Shown: positions 27,563 to 37,391 of the stretch, one piece after another
How positions within the stretch are numbered: the first letter of the stretch is position 1
Layout: every line of letters starts with the position of its first letter
From: Kriegella aquimaris
Lineage (GTDB): Bacteria > Bacteroidota > Bacteroidia > Flavobacteriales > Flavobacteriaceae
DNA: 64,000 nucleotides
Direction: 5' to 3'
Assembly (NCBI RefSeq): GCF_900103215.1
Contig: NZ_FNGV01000011.1
Coordinates: 1-64,000 of the forward strand
Program-made: the position numbers and the translations under genes
The notes under the pieces: model-generated
The model's database searches: none
Told to the model about the DNA's origin: nothing
The model's input: the letters and a program-made list of their open reading frames with translations, nothing else

Positions 27563-28300
27563 TTAAGCGTCTTTGTGCGTTTTTGAAGATGTTGAGACCA
27601 AACGGTTAATTTCTTTAAGTTCCGCTTCGGTGAGATTTCGCCACTTGCCGACGGGAACATCAAGTTTAATGTTCATGATACGAATGCGTCTTAGTTTTTT
27701 CACACGGTAGCCCAAGTGCTCGCACATACGGCGAATTTGTCTATTCAACCCCTGTGTAAGAACAATTTTAAATTGATAGGCACTGACTTCCTCGACTTCA
27801 CATTTTCGGGTAACGGTATCTAAAATAGGAACGCCGCTACGCATTTTTTTTAAAAATAGCGGCGTGATAGGTTTATCTATAGTTACCAAATATTCTTTCT
27901 CGTGGTGGTTTCTTGCGCGCAAAATTTTATTGACGATATCACCATCGTTGGTCATAAAAATAAGGCCCTCGCTAGGCTTATCTAAACGGCCGATAGGAAA
28001 AATACGTTTAGGGTAGTTGATGAAGTCGATGATGTTATCTTTTTCAACACCGGTGTCGGTAGTGCAGACAATTCCTATGGGTTTGTTGAAGGCAAGATAT
28101 ACGGGTTTTTCATTAACTTTAGAAACGGGCTCACCATCTACTCTTACTTCGTCTCCGGCCACAATTTTAGTGCCCATTTCCGGCACTTTGCCATTGATGG
28201 TCACCCTACCTTGTTCGATAAGCTTGTCAGCCGCCCTACGTGAGCAGTAACCTACTTCACTAAGGTATTTATTGATACGGGTCTTTTCGGAATCTTGCAC
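27563..28300 (-). CDS. rluF: 23S rRNA pseudouridine synthase, RluF/RsuA family
   Basis: A 245-residue enzyme with an N-terminal S4 RNA-binding domain ([30 protein letters not shown]) and a pseudouridine synthase domain with the catalytic Asp in [19 protein letters not shown]. The C-terminal [26 protein letters not shown] is typical of RluF (position 2604 of 23S rRNA), although RluB/RsuA relatives are close. The start codon is GTG at 28300. A TAAATTTG -7-like element lies about 20 bases upstream. It is probably monocistronic. Confidence 0.9.
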   Translation of the reverse strand: MQDSEKTRINKYLSEVGYCSRRAADKLIEQGRVTINGKVPEMGTKIVAGDEVRVDGEPVSKVNEKPVYLAFNKPIGIVCTTDTGVEKDNIIDFINYPKRIFPIGRLDKPSEGLIFMTNDGDIVNKILRARNHHEKEYLVTIDKPITPLFLKKMRSGVPILDTVTRKCEVEEVSAYQFKIVLTQGLNRQIRRMCEHLGYRVKKLRRIRIMNIKLDVPVGKWRNLTEAELKEINRLVSTSSKTHKDA

Positions 28301-28319
28301 GTTCTTTTTTTGGATGGTG

Positions 28320-28327
28320 CAAATTTA
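28320..28327 (-). promoter_or_regulatory. Possible -7 element of the rluF-like gene
   Basis: On the minus strand TAAATTTG matches TAnnTTTG exactly and would start transcription about 10-15 bases before the GTG start at 28300. The -33 region has only TTTATG, a weak TTG substitute. Confidence 0.4.
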
Positions 28328-28475
28328 GGGGATTCTATCTACTTGGCATAAAAATCTACCTTTTCCCTAAAATTTTTAAAATAAACTACCTCGATAGGGA
28401 AACTACAGATATGATAATTATCCACATACAAGTCGACTGCCGAAAAAAGTGGTTCTTAAAAAAACCATTCTATAA

Positions 28476-29618
28476 TTACGGGCTTTTTCGTTTCAGCTCA
28501 TATTGGTACAGACCGCTGCCCAGTGCAGAAAGAAAAGGAATGCCTACTTCTTCAAATTCATAGGTATCATCATTGAAAATACCATTTTGATTTACCAAAA
28601 TGGTAGCCGTTAATAGAAAGTCAATATCGTTTTTCGAGTCGGTAATATATGCGCAATCGGTTAGTGTACCATAGGCAAAGCCTACCTTGTTGTATATTTT
28701 TATATGATCGGGAATGTGAGTTTTGGTGTCGCCGTACATAAAAAATTTGCCATATGCGTCATAGTAGGTGTTCTCGTCATATCCAGCGTTTCTAGGTAAG
28801 GTTTGCATTGTATTCATCAAGAATTTTCGCTGTGCCTCACTTATGTTGAACCGCTTTTCCTTTGAAAATTGTTCGGGGAATAGTACACGCTCTAAAACAC
28901 CGTGTTGGGCGTCAATGGAATAATAATTTTTAAGCCCAAAGTCAAAGGGCGCGTCAACAAGTAAATCATCCTGATAAAAACCGATACCTTTCTTCATCCC
29001 ATGAATTTTCAATGAATCGGGAGGTGTGTTTATAGTGCTCTCTAAAATGGTGACGGTGCTGTCATTAAGATAGATGACCAAGGGTTTTGTGGTTACTTCG
29101 TCGGCATCTTTCATTCCGAGGCGATGTGAAATACGTGCATGGCTAATTCCTTTTTTGGTTAACCTGTCGTTAATGTCATCTTGGCCTAAAAACTCCATCA
29201 ATCTATTGTTGGCATCGTTATCACTAACTGCGAAAATTTTTGAGATTTCGGTTGCGAAGGTAGTTTCGAGCGAATCTCCCTCCACATAAAAACGAGTGTC
29301 TGTGGTCAACGTGCCAAGTTCATTTATTTTTTCTAGCGTAAGGGCTGCAATAGGTAGTTTGATAGTACTGGCGGGATAGAAATATTTTTCATCATCGACT
29401 TGAAAGTCATAGTCGGTAAAGATAACTTCCCCATTAATACGGTCGATTTGTGTATATCTAATTTGAATTTCATATTGGCCGACACTATCCATCACCCTTT
29501 TTATTCTAAAATCTTGTGAACGAAGAACGTGTTCCAACGGATTAATAATTGACGTTTCCGTTGCGCAAGAAACTAGGCAAAAACAAAGGCAATAAAATAA
29601 TAGACGCTTAATCAACAT
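28476..29618 (-). CDS. Serine hydrolase of the class A beta-lactamase fold, lipoprotein
   Basis: A 380-residue exported lipoprotein (signal ending CLVSC, Cys18). Active-site elements of the class A / PBP4* fold are present: Ser84-x-x-Lys87 in YPASTIKLP, SDN in FAVSDNDANNRL, and KVG in YNKVGFAYG in place of KTG. No omega-loop Glu166 ExxLN motif is evident. The longer length and its occurrence in Bacteroidota suggest a peptidoglycan-related D,D-peptidase or esterase more than an antibiotic-resistance enzyme. It follows the 81-residue gene at 29637 by 18 bases and is likely co-transcribed. Confidence 0.85.
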   Translation of the reverse strand: MLIKRLLFYCLCFCLVSCATETSIINPLEHVLRSQDFRIKRVMDSVGQYEIQIRYTQIDRINGEVIFTDYDFQVDDEKYFYPASTIKLPIAALTLEKINELGTLTTDTRFYVEGDSLETTFATEISKIFAVSDNDANNRLMEFLGQDDINDRLTKKGISHARISHRLGMKDADEVTTKPLVIYLNDSTVTILESTINTPPDSLKIHGMKKGIGFYQDDLLVDAPFDFGLKNYYSIDAQHGVLERVLFPEQFSKEKRFNISEAQRKFLMNTMQTLPRNAGYDENTYYDAYGKFFMYGDTKTHIPDHIKIYNKVGFAYGTLTDCAYITDSKNDIDFLLTATILVNQNGIFNDDTYEFEEVGIPFLSALGSGLYQYELKRKSP

Positions 29619-29636
29619 AAAATCTGCTTGTGTGTA

Positions 29637-29882
29637 TCAACTTTGATAAACTTCTGCGCGATGTGGTTTCAGGGTATCCCGAATGGATATCATTTGGTCT
29701 TCTTCGATGACCATAAAGGCTAAACTGTGCATTTCGCTCACATGTTGGAAACCTGTAATGTTCAATTCCATTTGTTCAATGGCAATGAACTCTTTAAGGT
29801 GTTTTTCATGGTGTTCCGCTGTATTCCGCGCTGCAATACCTCTAAAGTCCCAAATCAATTTAATTTTCCTGTTCGTACTCAT
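29637..29882 (-). CDS. Conserved small protein, 81 residues
   Basis: A compact soluble protein (KIKLIWDFRGIAARNTAEHHEKHLKEF...) with no signal peptide. The pattern of beta-alpha-beta-beta segments and the His-rich AEHHEKHL helix recall small ferredoxin-like proteins, but no family is recognised with confidence. It sits 18 bases upstream of the serine-hydrolase gene in the same direction. Its composition and frame are clearly protein-like. No function is proposed. Confidence 0.7.
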   Translation of the reverse strand: MSTNRKIKLIWDFRGIAARNTAEHHEKHLKEFIAIEQMELNITGFQHVSEMHSLAFMVIEEDQMISIRDTLKPHRAEVYQS

Positions 29883-30245
29883 AATCTTCTATTGCTGAGA
29901 TTTATTGATGCAATCGGCTTGCGCTTGAGCATCTTATTCTGTTTCTATGCCAAACATGTTGAACAAACGCTATTAAATGGCAAATTTCATTAATTGTTAC
30001 GATACAAGCATTACAAAGTTGGTGGTTTATAAGTTTTTGAGTGGCAATGATTGCACTATTAAGTCGGATCCGGTATATCTGGCAAAGCATTTTGCGAACA
30101 TGCACAAAAGAAATTAATCTTGTTCAGTGCTAATTTTTTCTAGTTTGTCACACTAATGTAGTAAATTAAGCCCATGGCCGTCAAAAATGTGTTAATGAAA
30201 GTCTATATTGCTTGTACACGATATTCTAATTAGTATTTTTGCCCG
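29883..30245. other. 363-bp divergent intergenic region
   Basis: It separates the divergent genes at 29637 and 30246. A well-spaced Bacteroidota promoter (30212-30241) for the rightward foldase operon lies at its right end. An in-frame stretch at 29902-30105 on the minus strand has unlikely composition (Cys/His/Ile-rich, no motif) and is not accepted as a gene. Confidence 0.5.
30212..30241 (+). promoter_or_regulatory. Promoter of the foldase-moxR operon
   Basis: TTG at 30212-30214, a 19-base spacer, and TATTTTTG at 30234-30241 match the Bacteroidota sigma-ABfr consensus TTG-N19-TAnnTTTG. Transcription would begin close to 30248, at or after the first ATG (30246) of the downstream gene. This bears on its true start. 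Confidence 0.55.
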
Positions 30246-31151
30246 ATGTTTTTTCCATTTCAAATTATAGATTTCTTTAAAGTGCGTAGCATAGTAGTAG
30301 CAGTATTGACTACTGGCATAATCGTTTCGTGCAATTCTTTATGGAAAGAAAGGGTAGATGACCAGCCTTTGGCTCGTGTAGGAGATGCCTATTTATACAA
30401 GAAAGATGTATCGCCTTTTCTGGGCAAGGGTATGTCTAAGGAAGATAGTGCCTCATTGGTAGTCAACTATATCAACAATTGGGCTTCAAAGCAATTATTG
30501 CTTGCCAAAGCCAAAATCAATCTTCCGGAAGAGAAACTGACCGAATTCGATGCTTTGGTATCCGATTACCGTACAGATCTTTACACCAGGGCCTATGCAG
30601 AGGCATTAGTAGGGCAAGGAAGTGATTCTGTAGTGACCGATGCACAGCTGCAAAGTTTTTATGAACAAGAGAAGGAAAACTTTAAGCTCAAAGAAAAATT
30701 GGTGAAGTTGCGCTTTATCGAATTGCCTGTTCAATTTATGGACAAGAGTACGGTAATTGAAAAAATGAAGCGATTCGATGAAGATGACGTTTCATATTTA
30801 GACTCGATAGGCGTTCAATTTAAAAAGCTGAATTTTAACGATTCGATTTGGATAGGGATGTCTAGAGTGCTAGAAGAAGTGCCGCCATTGACGCTGGAAA
30901 ACGAAGGGCGATACTTAAAAAAATCACAATTTTTTGAATTGGAGGATTCATTAGGGGTATATTTGGGGAAGATTATCGATGTTCGTGAGGTCAATGAAAT
31001 TGCCCCTTTGTCATTTATACAGCCAACGATTGAACAAGTTTTGTTGAGTCGAAGGAAATTGAATTATATGCGAAGATTGGAAACAGAAATCATTGATGAA
31101 GCTACAAGGAAAAATGAATTTGAAGTATATACATATGATGAGGAGAACTAG
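30246..31151 (+). CDS. Parvulin-related periplasmic foldase, lipoprotein
   Basis: A 301-residue SurA/PpiD-like protein with a lipobox (IIVSC). The N-terminal segment LARVGDAYLYKKDVSPFLG is the strand-helix start of SurA-type chaperone domains, followed by a helical chaperone region and a weak parvulin-like middle. The parvulin active-site motifs are not obvious, so it may be chaperone only. It precedes a true parvulin-type isomerase at 31135, with a short overlap. The first ATG lies at the predicted transcription start, so translation may begin at GTG 30282 (VRSIVVAVL), giving a more usual lipoprotein signal. Confidence 0.75.
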   Translation: MFFPFQIIDFFKVRSIVVAVLTTGIIVSCNSLWKERVDDQPLARVGDAYLYKKDVSPFLGKGMSKEDSASLVVNYINNWASKQLLLAKAKINLPEEKLTEFDALVSDYRTDLYTRAYAEALVGQGSDSVVTDAQLQSFYEQEKENFKLKEKLVKLRFIELPVQFMDKSTVIEKMKRFDEDDVSYLDSIGVQFKKLNFNDSIWIGMSRVLEEVPPLTLENEGRYLKKSQFFELEDSLGVYLGKIIDVREVNEIAPLSFIQPTIEQVLLSRRKLNYMRRLETEIIDEATRKNEFEVYTYDEEN

Positions 31152-32583
31152 TTTTTTGATGTGTTGTTTGGCCGTTTCTGGATTTGTTATGGGGCAGGAG
31201 TCCGATCAAATTCCAGATACCCAAGTGGAACCACAAGAACCTGTACTTGAAGCAGACATGGGGGTTGTGAAGGATACTTCCAAAACTTATGAGAAAATAA
31301 AGCTTGACGGCATAGCCGCAGTTGTTGGCGATTATGTCATTCTGGATTCGGATATCGAAAAAACTTTGATCGATTTAAAAAGTCAAGGTGCTTCGGTCGA
31401 AAACGTAACCAAGTGTTCTTTGTTGGGCAAATTGATGGAAGATCGTCTATACGCTCACCAAGCGGTTCAAGATAGTCTTTTGGTTTCCGACGATGAGGTA
31501 AGTGCCACTACAGATAGACAAATTCAAGGCTTCGTCGGTCAGATAGGTTCTATGGAGAAACTATTGAAGTTTTACCGAAAGGAAGATGAGGTAAGTCTTC
31601 GCGAAGACATCAATAAAATCAATAAACTGCGCATGCTTTCCGAGAAAATGCAGCAGAGTATTATTTCCGAGATTGAGATTACGCCTGAAGAGGTAAGACA
31701 GTTCTTCAATAAAATTCCGGAAGACGAACGTCCCGTATTCGGAGCCGAGATGGAAATTGCGCAAATCGTAAAGCAACCTAAAGCTTCGGAGGAAGAAAAG
31801 CAAAAAGTCATCGATAAATTGAATGGCATTAAAGCAGACATAGAAGATAATGATGCGAGTTTTAGTGTTAAGGCGATTTTGTATTCTAAAGATCCGGGGT
31901 CAAAACCCAATGGCGGTTTTATCGGAAGTGTTACAAAACAATCGGGTTATGTAAAGGAATTTAAGGATACCGCCTTTAGCTTAAGGGAAGGTGAGATTTC
32001 AGAGCCTTTTGAGACCATGTTCGGATATCATATTATTTATGTTGAGAAAATAAGGGGTCAAGAAATCGATTTACGCCATATTTTGATGCAACCGGAAATT
32101 TCTCAAGACAAATTGGACGAAGCAAAGAAAGAACTTGACAGCATTCGAAAGAATATTATTGAGGGCAAGTTTACCTTCGCAGAGGCCGCTATGAATTTCT
32201 CTGATGAAAAGGAAACAAAGTTCGATGGTGGTCTGTTGCGTAACCCTATCGATTATGGATCTAGATTTGAGCTTACCAACATGGATCCAACCCTTTACAA
32301 TCAGGTTCGTAGTTTAAAAGACAACGATATTTCCTATCCTATTTTAGAGCAAGACCCTAGGGGAGGTGGTCCAAAATACAAAATTTTAAAAGTGACCAAT
32401 CGCTATGATGAGCATGTAGCCGATTTCGCGAAAGATTATCTTAAAATTCAGAAACTGGCATTGACCGAAAAGCAATTTAAGGCTATTAAAAAGTGGATGG
32501 ACGAACATATTGACGATACGTACATTAGTGTCAGCGAAAGCAATCAAGAATGTGATTTCGCCAATAACTGGGTCAAAGATTAA
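31135..32583 (+). CDS. surA: Periplasmic peptidyl-prolyl isomerase, SurA type
   Basis: A ~482-residue foldase assisting outer-membrane protein biogenesis. It has a signal peptide (MMRRTSFLMCCLAVSGFVMGQE), an N-terminal SurA domain starting KLDGIAAVVGDYVILDSDIEKTL, and two parvulin domains. The first includes AEMEIAQIVKQP...GGFIGSV...EGEISEPFETMFGYHIIYVE. The second starts IDLRHILMQPE and includes FDGGLLRNP. I prefer ATG 31135 over 31093 because the signal peptide then starts properly. It overlaps the upstream foldase gene by 17 bases, and moxR starts two bases after its stop. Confidence 0.9.
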   Translation: MMRRTSFLMCCLAVSGFVMGQESDQIPDTQVEPQEPVLEADMGVVKDTSKTYEKIKLDGIAAVVGDYVILDSDIEKTLIDLKSQGASVENVTKCSLLGKLMEDRLYAHQAVQDSLLVSDDEVSATTDRQIQGFVGQIGSMEKLLKFYRKEDEVSLREDINKINKLRMLSEKMQQSIISEIEITPEEVRQFFNKIPEDERPVFGAEMEIAQIVKQPKASEEEKQKVIDKLNGIKADIEDNDASFSVKAILYSKDPGSKPNGGFIGSVTKQSGYVKEFKDTAFSLREGEISEPFETMFGYHIIYVEKIRGQEIDLRHILMQPEISQDKLDEAKKELDSIRKNIIEGKFTFAEAAMNFSDEKETKFDGGLLRNPIDYGSRFELTNMDPTLYNQVRSLKDNDISYPILEQDPRGGGPKYKILKVTNRYDEHVADFAKDYLKIQKLALTEKQFKAIKKWMDEHIDDTYISVSESNQECDFANNWVKD

Positions 32584-32585
32584 GT

Positions 32586-33539
32586 ATGTCAGATGTAGCT
32601 GCAATTACCAATCTTGTACAAAAGCATGCTGACCTCAAGAAAGAAATTGCCAAGGTCATCATTGGACAAGATGAGGTCGTAAACCGTATTTTACTTTCAA
32701 TCTACGTCGGTGGACACTCCCTGCTGATCGGAGTTCCGGGGCTCGCTAAAACCTTAATGGTAAATACTATTGCCCAGACCTTGGGGCTCGATTTCAAACG
32801 TATTCAGTTTACCCCAGACCTTATGCCCAGCGATATTCTTGGGAGCGAGGTATTGGATCAAAATAGGAATTTCAAGTTTATTCAAGGTCCTATTTTTTCC
32901 AATATTATTTTGGCGGATGAGATCAATCGTACTCCTCCAAAAACCCAGGCAGCACTTTTAGAGGCGATGCAAGAGCGCTCGGTGACCATCGCCGGAAAGC
33001 GTCATGACTTAAAATTACCGTATTTTGTTCTCGCTACACAAAACCCTATTGAGCAAGAAGGTACATACCCCTTGCCCGAAGCGCAGCTTGACCGCTTTAT
33101 GTTTGCTATAGAACTTAAGTATCCATCGGTAGCCGAAGAGATGCAAGTTGTAAAGCGTACTACCAATGACGAAAAACCGCAAGTCAATGTACTTTTCAGT
33201 GCATCGGAAATCTTGGAAGTGCAACACTTGGTACGAAGAATTCCAGTACCGGACAATGTAGTTGAGTACGCCGTAAAATTGGTGAACAGCACCAGGCCCA
33301 ATCAACCTGATGCGTCCGATTTTGTAAAGCAATTCATTGATTGGGGAGCGGGACCAAGAGCTTCCCAAAACTTGGTGTTGGGTGCCAAGGCCAATGCAGC
33401 TGTCAACGGTAAGTTTTCTCCAGATATCGAAGATGTTCAAGCGGTTGCCATGGAGATTTTAAGACATCGGATTATAAAAAATTACAAGGCAGAAGCAGAG
33501 GGTATATCCGAAGAAGATATTATCAATAAACTAATGTAG
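32586..33539 (+). CDS. moxR: MoxR-family AAA+ ATPase
   Basis: A 317-residue AAA+ ATPase. Walker A is GVPGLAKTLM, Walker B IILADEINRTPPKTQAALLEAMQE (the hallmark of MoxR), sensor 1 ATQNPIEQEGTYPLPEAQLDRF, and arginine finger/sensor 2 WGAGPRASQNL. MoxR proteins act as chaperones with VWA-domain partners. Here the partner genes (DUF58/VWA) are not adjacent downstream, since aconitase follows after 185 bases. It is tightly linked (2 bases) to the SurA-like gene, hinting at a joint role in envelope protein maturation. Confidence 0.93.
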   Translation: MSDVAAITNLVQKHADLKKEIAKVIIGQDEVVNRILLSIYVGGHSLLIGVPGLAKTLMVNTIAQTLGLDFKRIQFTPDLMPSDILGSEVLDQNRNFKFIQGPIFSNIILADEINRTPPKTQAALLEAMQERSVTIAGKRHDLKLPYFVLATQNPIEQEGTYPLPEAQLDRFMFAIELKYPSVAEEMQVVKRTTNDEKPQVNVLFSASEILEVQHLVRRIPVPDNVVEYAVKLVNSTRPNQPDASDFVKQFIDWGAGPRASQNLVLGAKANAAVNGKFSPDIEDVQAVAMEILRHRIIKNYKAEAEGISEEDIINKLM

Positions 33540-33724
33540 TACAAAAGATTTCGTTCGTAAGATTATCGTCGCCATTGGTTGGGCTTTATGCTGAATTTTT
33601 AATAATAGAACAGGGTTCAATTCAATAATTCCTCAAAATAGCGGTAATACTTTGGAAAAATTTTATTTGCCCCTTGGATTTTATTAATTTTAAAGAATTT
33701 TAGTAACCAAAAACTTATAAGATA

Positions 33725-35989
33725 ATGGCATTTGATATTGACATGATTAGGGAGGTTTACGCAAATATGGCCAAGCGGGTTGATATGGCTCGCGATATCG
33801 TTGGTAAGCCGCTAACACTTTCCGAAAAAATTCTATATTCCCACTTGTGGGAAGGAAACCCTACAAAGAAATTTGAACGGGGTAAGGACTATGTGGATTT
33901 TGCTCCCGATCGTATCGCATGTCAAGATGCTACAGCGCAGATGGCCCTATTGCAGTTTATGCAGGCTGGCAAGCAAAAGGTTGCTGTTCCTACTACCGTG
34001 CATTGCGATCATTTGATTCAAGCAAAGAGTGGTGCCGCGGCCGATTTGATTTCTGCCAACAGTACGAGCGCAGAGGTCTTTGATTTCTTGGAATCTGTAT
34101 CTAATAAATACGGAATTGGTTTTTGGAGACCCGGTGCAGGTATCATACACCAAGTGGTTTTGGAAAATTATGCATTTCCCGGAGGTATGATGATCGGTAC
34201 CGACTCACATACGGTTAATGCCGGTGGGTTGGGTATGGTAGCCATCGGGGTCGGTGGTGCGGATGCCGTAGATGTAATGGCCGGAATGGCCTGGGAATTG
34301 AAATTCCCCAAATTGATCGGAGTAAAATTGACCGGTAATATTTCAGGTTGGACCTCTGCAAAAGACGTTATTTTAAAGGTTGCCGGAATACTTACGGTAA
34401 AGGGAGGAACCGGAGCCATCGTAGAATACTTTGGTGAGGGTGCAAAGAATCTATCGTGTACCGGTAAAGGAACCATTTGTAATATGGGAGCGGAAGTAGG
34501 TGCAACAACCTCTACTTTTGGTTATGACGATTCTATGGAGCGCTACCTAAGGGCTACCGATCGAAGTGATATCGCAGATGCCGCAAATGAGGTTAGGAAA
34601 CATTTAACTGCTGATCCAGAAGTATATGCGAACCCAGAGGCTTATTTTGATGAAATAATTGAAATCAACCTTGATGAGTTGCGACCACACCTTAATGGAC
34701 CTTTCACTCCAGATTTGGCTACTCCTGTAGGTCAACTGGGAGCCAAGGCAAGAGAAAATGGCTGGCCTATTCAAGTTGATTGGGGGTTAATCGGTTCATG
34801 TACCAATTCTTCATACGAAGATTTGACCCGTGCAGCTTCAATTGCACAACAAGCGGTCGATAAGAAAATTAAACCAAAATCAGATTTCGGAATTAATCCT
34901 GGTTCTGAACAAATACGCTTTACAGCGGAAAGGGATGGTCTTCTCCAAATCTTTGAAAACCTTGGAGCAACAATTTTTACTAATGCTTGTGGTCCTTGTA
35001 TTGGGCAATGGGATAGAAGTGATTTAAAAGGGGATGAAAAGAATACCATTGTGCATTCTTTTAACCGTAACTTCTCGAAAAGAGCGGATGGTAACCCGAA
35101 TACCCATGCTTTTGTAGGCTCACCGGAAATGGTAGCTGCTATCGCCATATCAGGAAGGTTGGATTTTGACCCAATGAACGATACACTTCTTAACGAAGAT
35201 GGCCAAGAGGTGAAATTGGAGGAACCAAAAGGTATTGAATTACCTCCACAAGGGTTTGATGTAGAAGACGCTGGTTATTTAGCACCTACAGAAGACGGTT
35301 CTAGTGTTGAAGTAAAGGTTAGTCCGACTTCGGAACGATTACAATTATTAAGTCCCTTTGTGCCTATCAAACCTGAAGAGCTACAAGGTGTAAAATTATT
35401 GATAAAGGCCTTTGGCAAGTGTACCACTGACCACATTTCAATGGCGGGTCCATGGTTGCGTTTTAGAGGACATTTAGATAATATTGCCAATAACACCCTA
35501 ATCGGTGCGGTAAATGCTTTTAATAAGAAAACAAACTTTGTAAAAAATCAACTTACTGGCGAATATGGTGGAGTTCCTGATACACAAAGGGCGTACAAGG
35601 CTAAAGGGATCAAGACCATTGTAGTGGGAGACCATAATTATGGTGAAGGTTCTTCAAGAGAGCATGCGGCCATGCAGCCCAGACATTTGGGTGTTGCGGT
35701 TGTATTGGTTAAGTCTTTTGCCCGTATTCACGAAACGAACCTCAAGAAACAGGGAATGCTTGGGCTTACCTTCAAAAATGAAAACGATTATGACCTCATT
35801 CAAGAGGACGATACGTTTAACTTTGTTGATATTGCAGATTTTGCACCGAACAAACCATTGACCATTGAGGTGGTTCATGCTGATGGTAGTAAAGACACCA
35901 TTATAGCGTTGCATACCTATAACGATGCGCAGATCGGTTGGTTTAATGAAGGATCTGCCTTGAATGTTATTCAAAGGGAGAATGCATAA
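33725..35989 (+). CDS. acnA: Aconitate hydratase
   Basis: A 754-residue TCA-cycle enzyme isomerising citrate to isocitrate with a [4Fe-4S] cluster. Cluster ligands are visible as [10 protein letters not shown] and [11 protein letters not shown]. Substrate-binding motifs include [21 protein letters not shown] and [19 protein letters not shown] in the swivelling C-terminal domain. Length and sequence style match the mitochondrial-type aconitase used by Bacteroidota. It is monocistronic, followed by a strong terminator at 36011. Confidence 0.96.
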   Translation: MAFDIDMIREVYANMAKRVDMARDIVGKPLTLSEKILYSHLWEGNPTKKFERGKDYVDFAPDRIACQDATAQMALLQFMQAGKQKVAVPTTVHCDHLIQAKSGAAADLISANSTSAEVFDFLESVSNKYGIGFWRPGAGIIHQVVLENYAFPGGMMIGTDSHTVNAGGLGMVAIGVGGADAVDVMAGMAWELKFPKLIGVKLTGNISGWTSAKDVILKVAGILTVKGGTGAIVEYFGEGAKNLSCTGKGTICNMGAEVGATTSTFGYDDSMERYLRATDRSDIADAANEVRKHLTADPEVYANPEAYFDEIIEINLDELRPHLNGPFTPDLATPVGQLGAKARENGWPIQVDWGLIGSCTNSSYEDLTRAASIAQQAVDKKIKPKSDFGINPGSEQIRFTAERDGLLQIFENLGATIFTNACGPCIGQWDRSDLKGDEKNTIVHSFNRNFSKRADGNPNTHAFVGSPEMVAAIAISGRLDFDPMNDTLLNEDGQEVKLEEPKGIELPPQGFDVEDAGYLAPTEDGSSVEVKVSPTSERLQLLSPFVPIKPEELQGVKLLIKAFGKCTTDHISMAGPWLRFRGHLDNIANNTLIGAVNAFNKKTNFVKNQLTGEYGGVPDTQRAYKAKGIKTIVVGDHNYGEGSSREHAAMQPRHLGVAVVLVKSFARIHETNLKKQGMLGLTFKNENDYDLIQEDDTFNFVDIADFAPNKPLTIEVVHADGSKDTIIALHTYNDAQIGWFNEGSALNVIQRENA

Positions 35990-36010
35990 AAAGATGCCGT
36001 GAAGTTATAA

Positions 36011-36047
36011 AAAACTCCCAATGGTCATCATTGGGAGTTTTTTTATT
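36011..36047 (+). terminator. Rho-independent terminator of aconitase
   Basis: A 13-bp perfect stem AAAACTCCCAATG / CATTGGGAGTTTT with a 5-base loop runs into a T tract about 20 bases after the aconitase stop. Confidence 0.92.
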
Positions 36048-36152
36048 TTTTAGGGATATATTTTTGGTATGAAGATATATGTCGCTCTGGGATGTTAATC
36101 AGTTTTTTATTGAAATGAATATATATCCAGTTAATTAGTAAAATCCAGTCTT

Positions 36153-36713
36153 GTGATAATAACAAAAAAGAAAGTACTTAATATATTACCTATTTTGGTA
36201 GTACTTGCATTTTTTGTTACGCCTTTAGGCTATTATGGAAAGGTGCTGCTTAATAGAATATTCGCAACGGAGCCCACGATTATTCAGTCGACCAATAGAA
36301 ATCGCATTACCGATTATGATTGGAAATTAAGAGATGAGAGTTCAGATTACTTCAATTTTAAAAAATCTCAAGGAAAGGTCGTTTTTATAAATTTTTGGGC
36401 GACTTGGCAGCTGCCTTCCGTGGCACAATTGAATGACATTCAAGAGTTATATGACCGGTATCGTGACAAGGTGGATTTCTATATTATTACGGATGAAGAA
36501 AATACTCCTGTAGTGGAATTTATGGAAAAAAATGATTACACCTTTCCGATAACGTATCAAATTATAGGAGAAAGCAGCCCGATTACACTGCTCAAGCCTT
36601 CGGGGTCTTACATTTTAGACAAGAATGGCTTCATTGTTGTTCACCAAACGGCCATATCAGATTGGGACAATAAGAAAGTAACCACATTACTAGATTCCCT
36701 ACTTTCGGAATAG
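36153..36713 (+). CDS. TlpA-like thioredoxin-fold protein lacking all cysteines
   Basis: A 186-residue membrane-anchored protein (N-terminal helix at about 9-26) with a periplasmic TlpA/ResA-like thioredoxin fold: KVVFINFWATW, then PSVAQLNDIQELYDRY, and a C-terminal GSYILDKNGFIV strand. The redox motif WCxxC expected after WATW is WQLPS (Gln86, Ser89), and the protein contains no cysteine anywhere, so it cannot be a thiol-disulfide oxidoreductase. A binding or structural role is likely. Its 3' end overlaps the convergent crtY gene by 15 bases. Confidence 0.85.
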   Translation: MIITKKKVLNILPILVVLAFFVTPLGYYGKVLLNRIFATEPTIIQSTNRNRITDYDWKLRDESSDYFNFKKSQGKVVFINFWATWQLPSVAQLNDIQELYDRYRDKVDFYIITDEENTPVVEFMEKNDYTFPITYQIIGESSPITLLKPSGSYILDKNGFIVVHQTAISDWDNKKVTTLLDSLLSE

Positions 36714-37391
36714 TCGCTTTTTAAAAAATTCGACAAGAAACAGGTTGGTCAATAATAGGGCAAAGGCATAAATTGTGTCTTCTACGGGAATAGTAAAAAG
36801 CCGTAACCCTATGTTCTCATCATTATTGTACCATACGACTTCATCTACAATAAAACTTCCTGTCAGCGTACCGTTGATAAGAAAGAAAGGCAAAAGAATC
36901 ACTACGAAAATCGGATAAAATTTGGCGAGTAATCCCGGATTCCATTTTTGTGCTGCCAACGTACAAAAAAGTGCATAAACCGAAACTGTAAAAGTGTACC
37001 ATCTATCATGGTAGACAATTCCCAGCACAACTAGGAAGAAGGCTATGAGAAGGCTTATTATTTTAGTATTCTTCGCAGAGAGGCCTAAATTAGGGAAATA
37101 GTATAAGAGCGCATAAAAGGTAAAAATACACGCATAAGGAATGCAGATAAAAAATAGCCATTCTTCAATCGGAAGCCCAAGAAGACGATAGTCTAGATAA
37201 TAGGCTTCGTTGAATCCCCAGAAACCATTGCTGGTAAAAATAGCATCCCAAGGGATAAAAATGAACATGGTACTAAAAAGCGCCAAACCTATGGATTTCC
37301 AGTCTTTGTATAACTTTAGTTTAGGATGAAAACTATACAAAAAAGGAACCGATAACGAGCTTAAATCTAATAGCAGATAAAGATACTTCAT
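36699..37391 (-). CDS. crtY: Lycopene cyclase (CrtYcd-type, membrane)
   Basis: A 230-residue membrane protein with seven or so helices and duplicated lycopene-cyclase motifs: the repeated IPWDAIFTSNGFWGFNEAYYLDYRLLGLPIEEWLFF (PxE(E/Q)-type) and, in the second half, ...WYNNDENIGLRLFTIPVEDTIYAFA. This matches the fused CrtYc-CrtYd form that converts lycopene to beta-carotene. It is last in the crt operon, its ATG overlapping the crtZ stop by one base (TGATG). Product assignment rests on the family and the cluster. Confidence 0.92.
   Translation of the reverse strand: MKYLYLLLDLSSLSVPFLYSFHPKLKLYKDWKSIGLALFSTMFIFIPWDAIFTSNGFWGFNEAYYLDYRLLGLPIEEWLFFICIPYACIFTFYALLYYFPNLGLSAKNTKIISLLIAFFLVVLGIVYHDRWYTFTVSVYALFCTLAAQKWNPGLLAKFYPIFVVILLPFFLINGTLTGSFIVDEVVWYNNDENIGLRLFTIPVEDTIYAFALLLTNLFLVEFFKKRLFRK

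Noticed and set aside
29902-30105. 67-codon minus-strand frame upstream of the small gene at 29637
   Set aside because: Amino-acid composition (many Cys, His, Ile) is unlike the neighbours and it fills the divergent promoter region.
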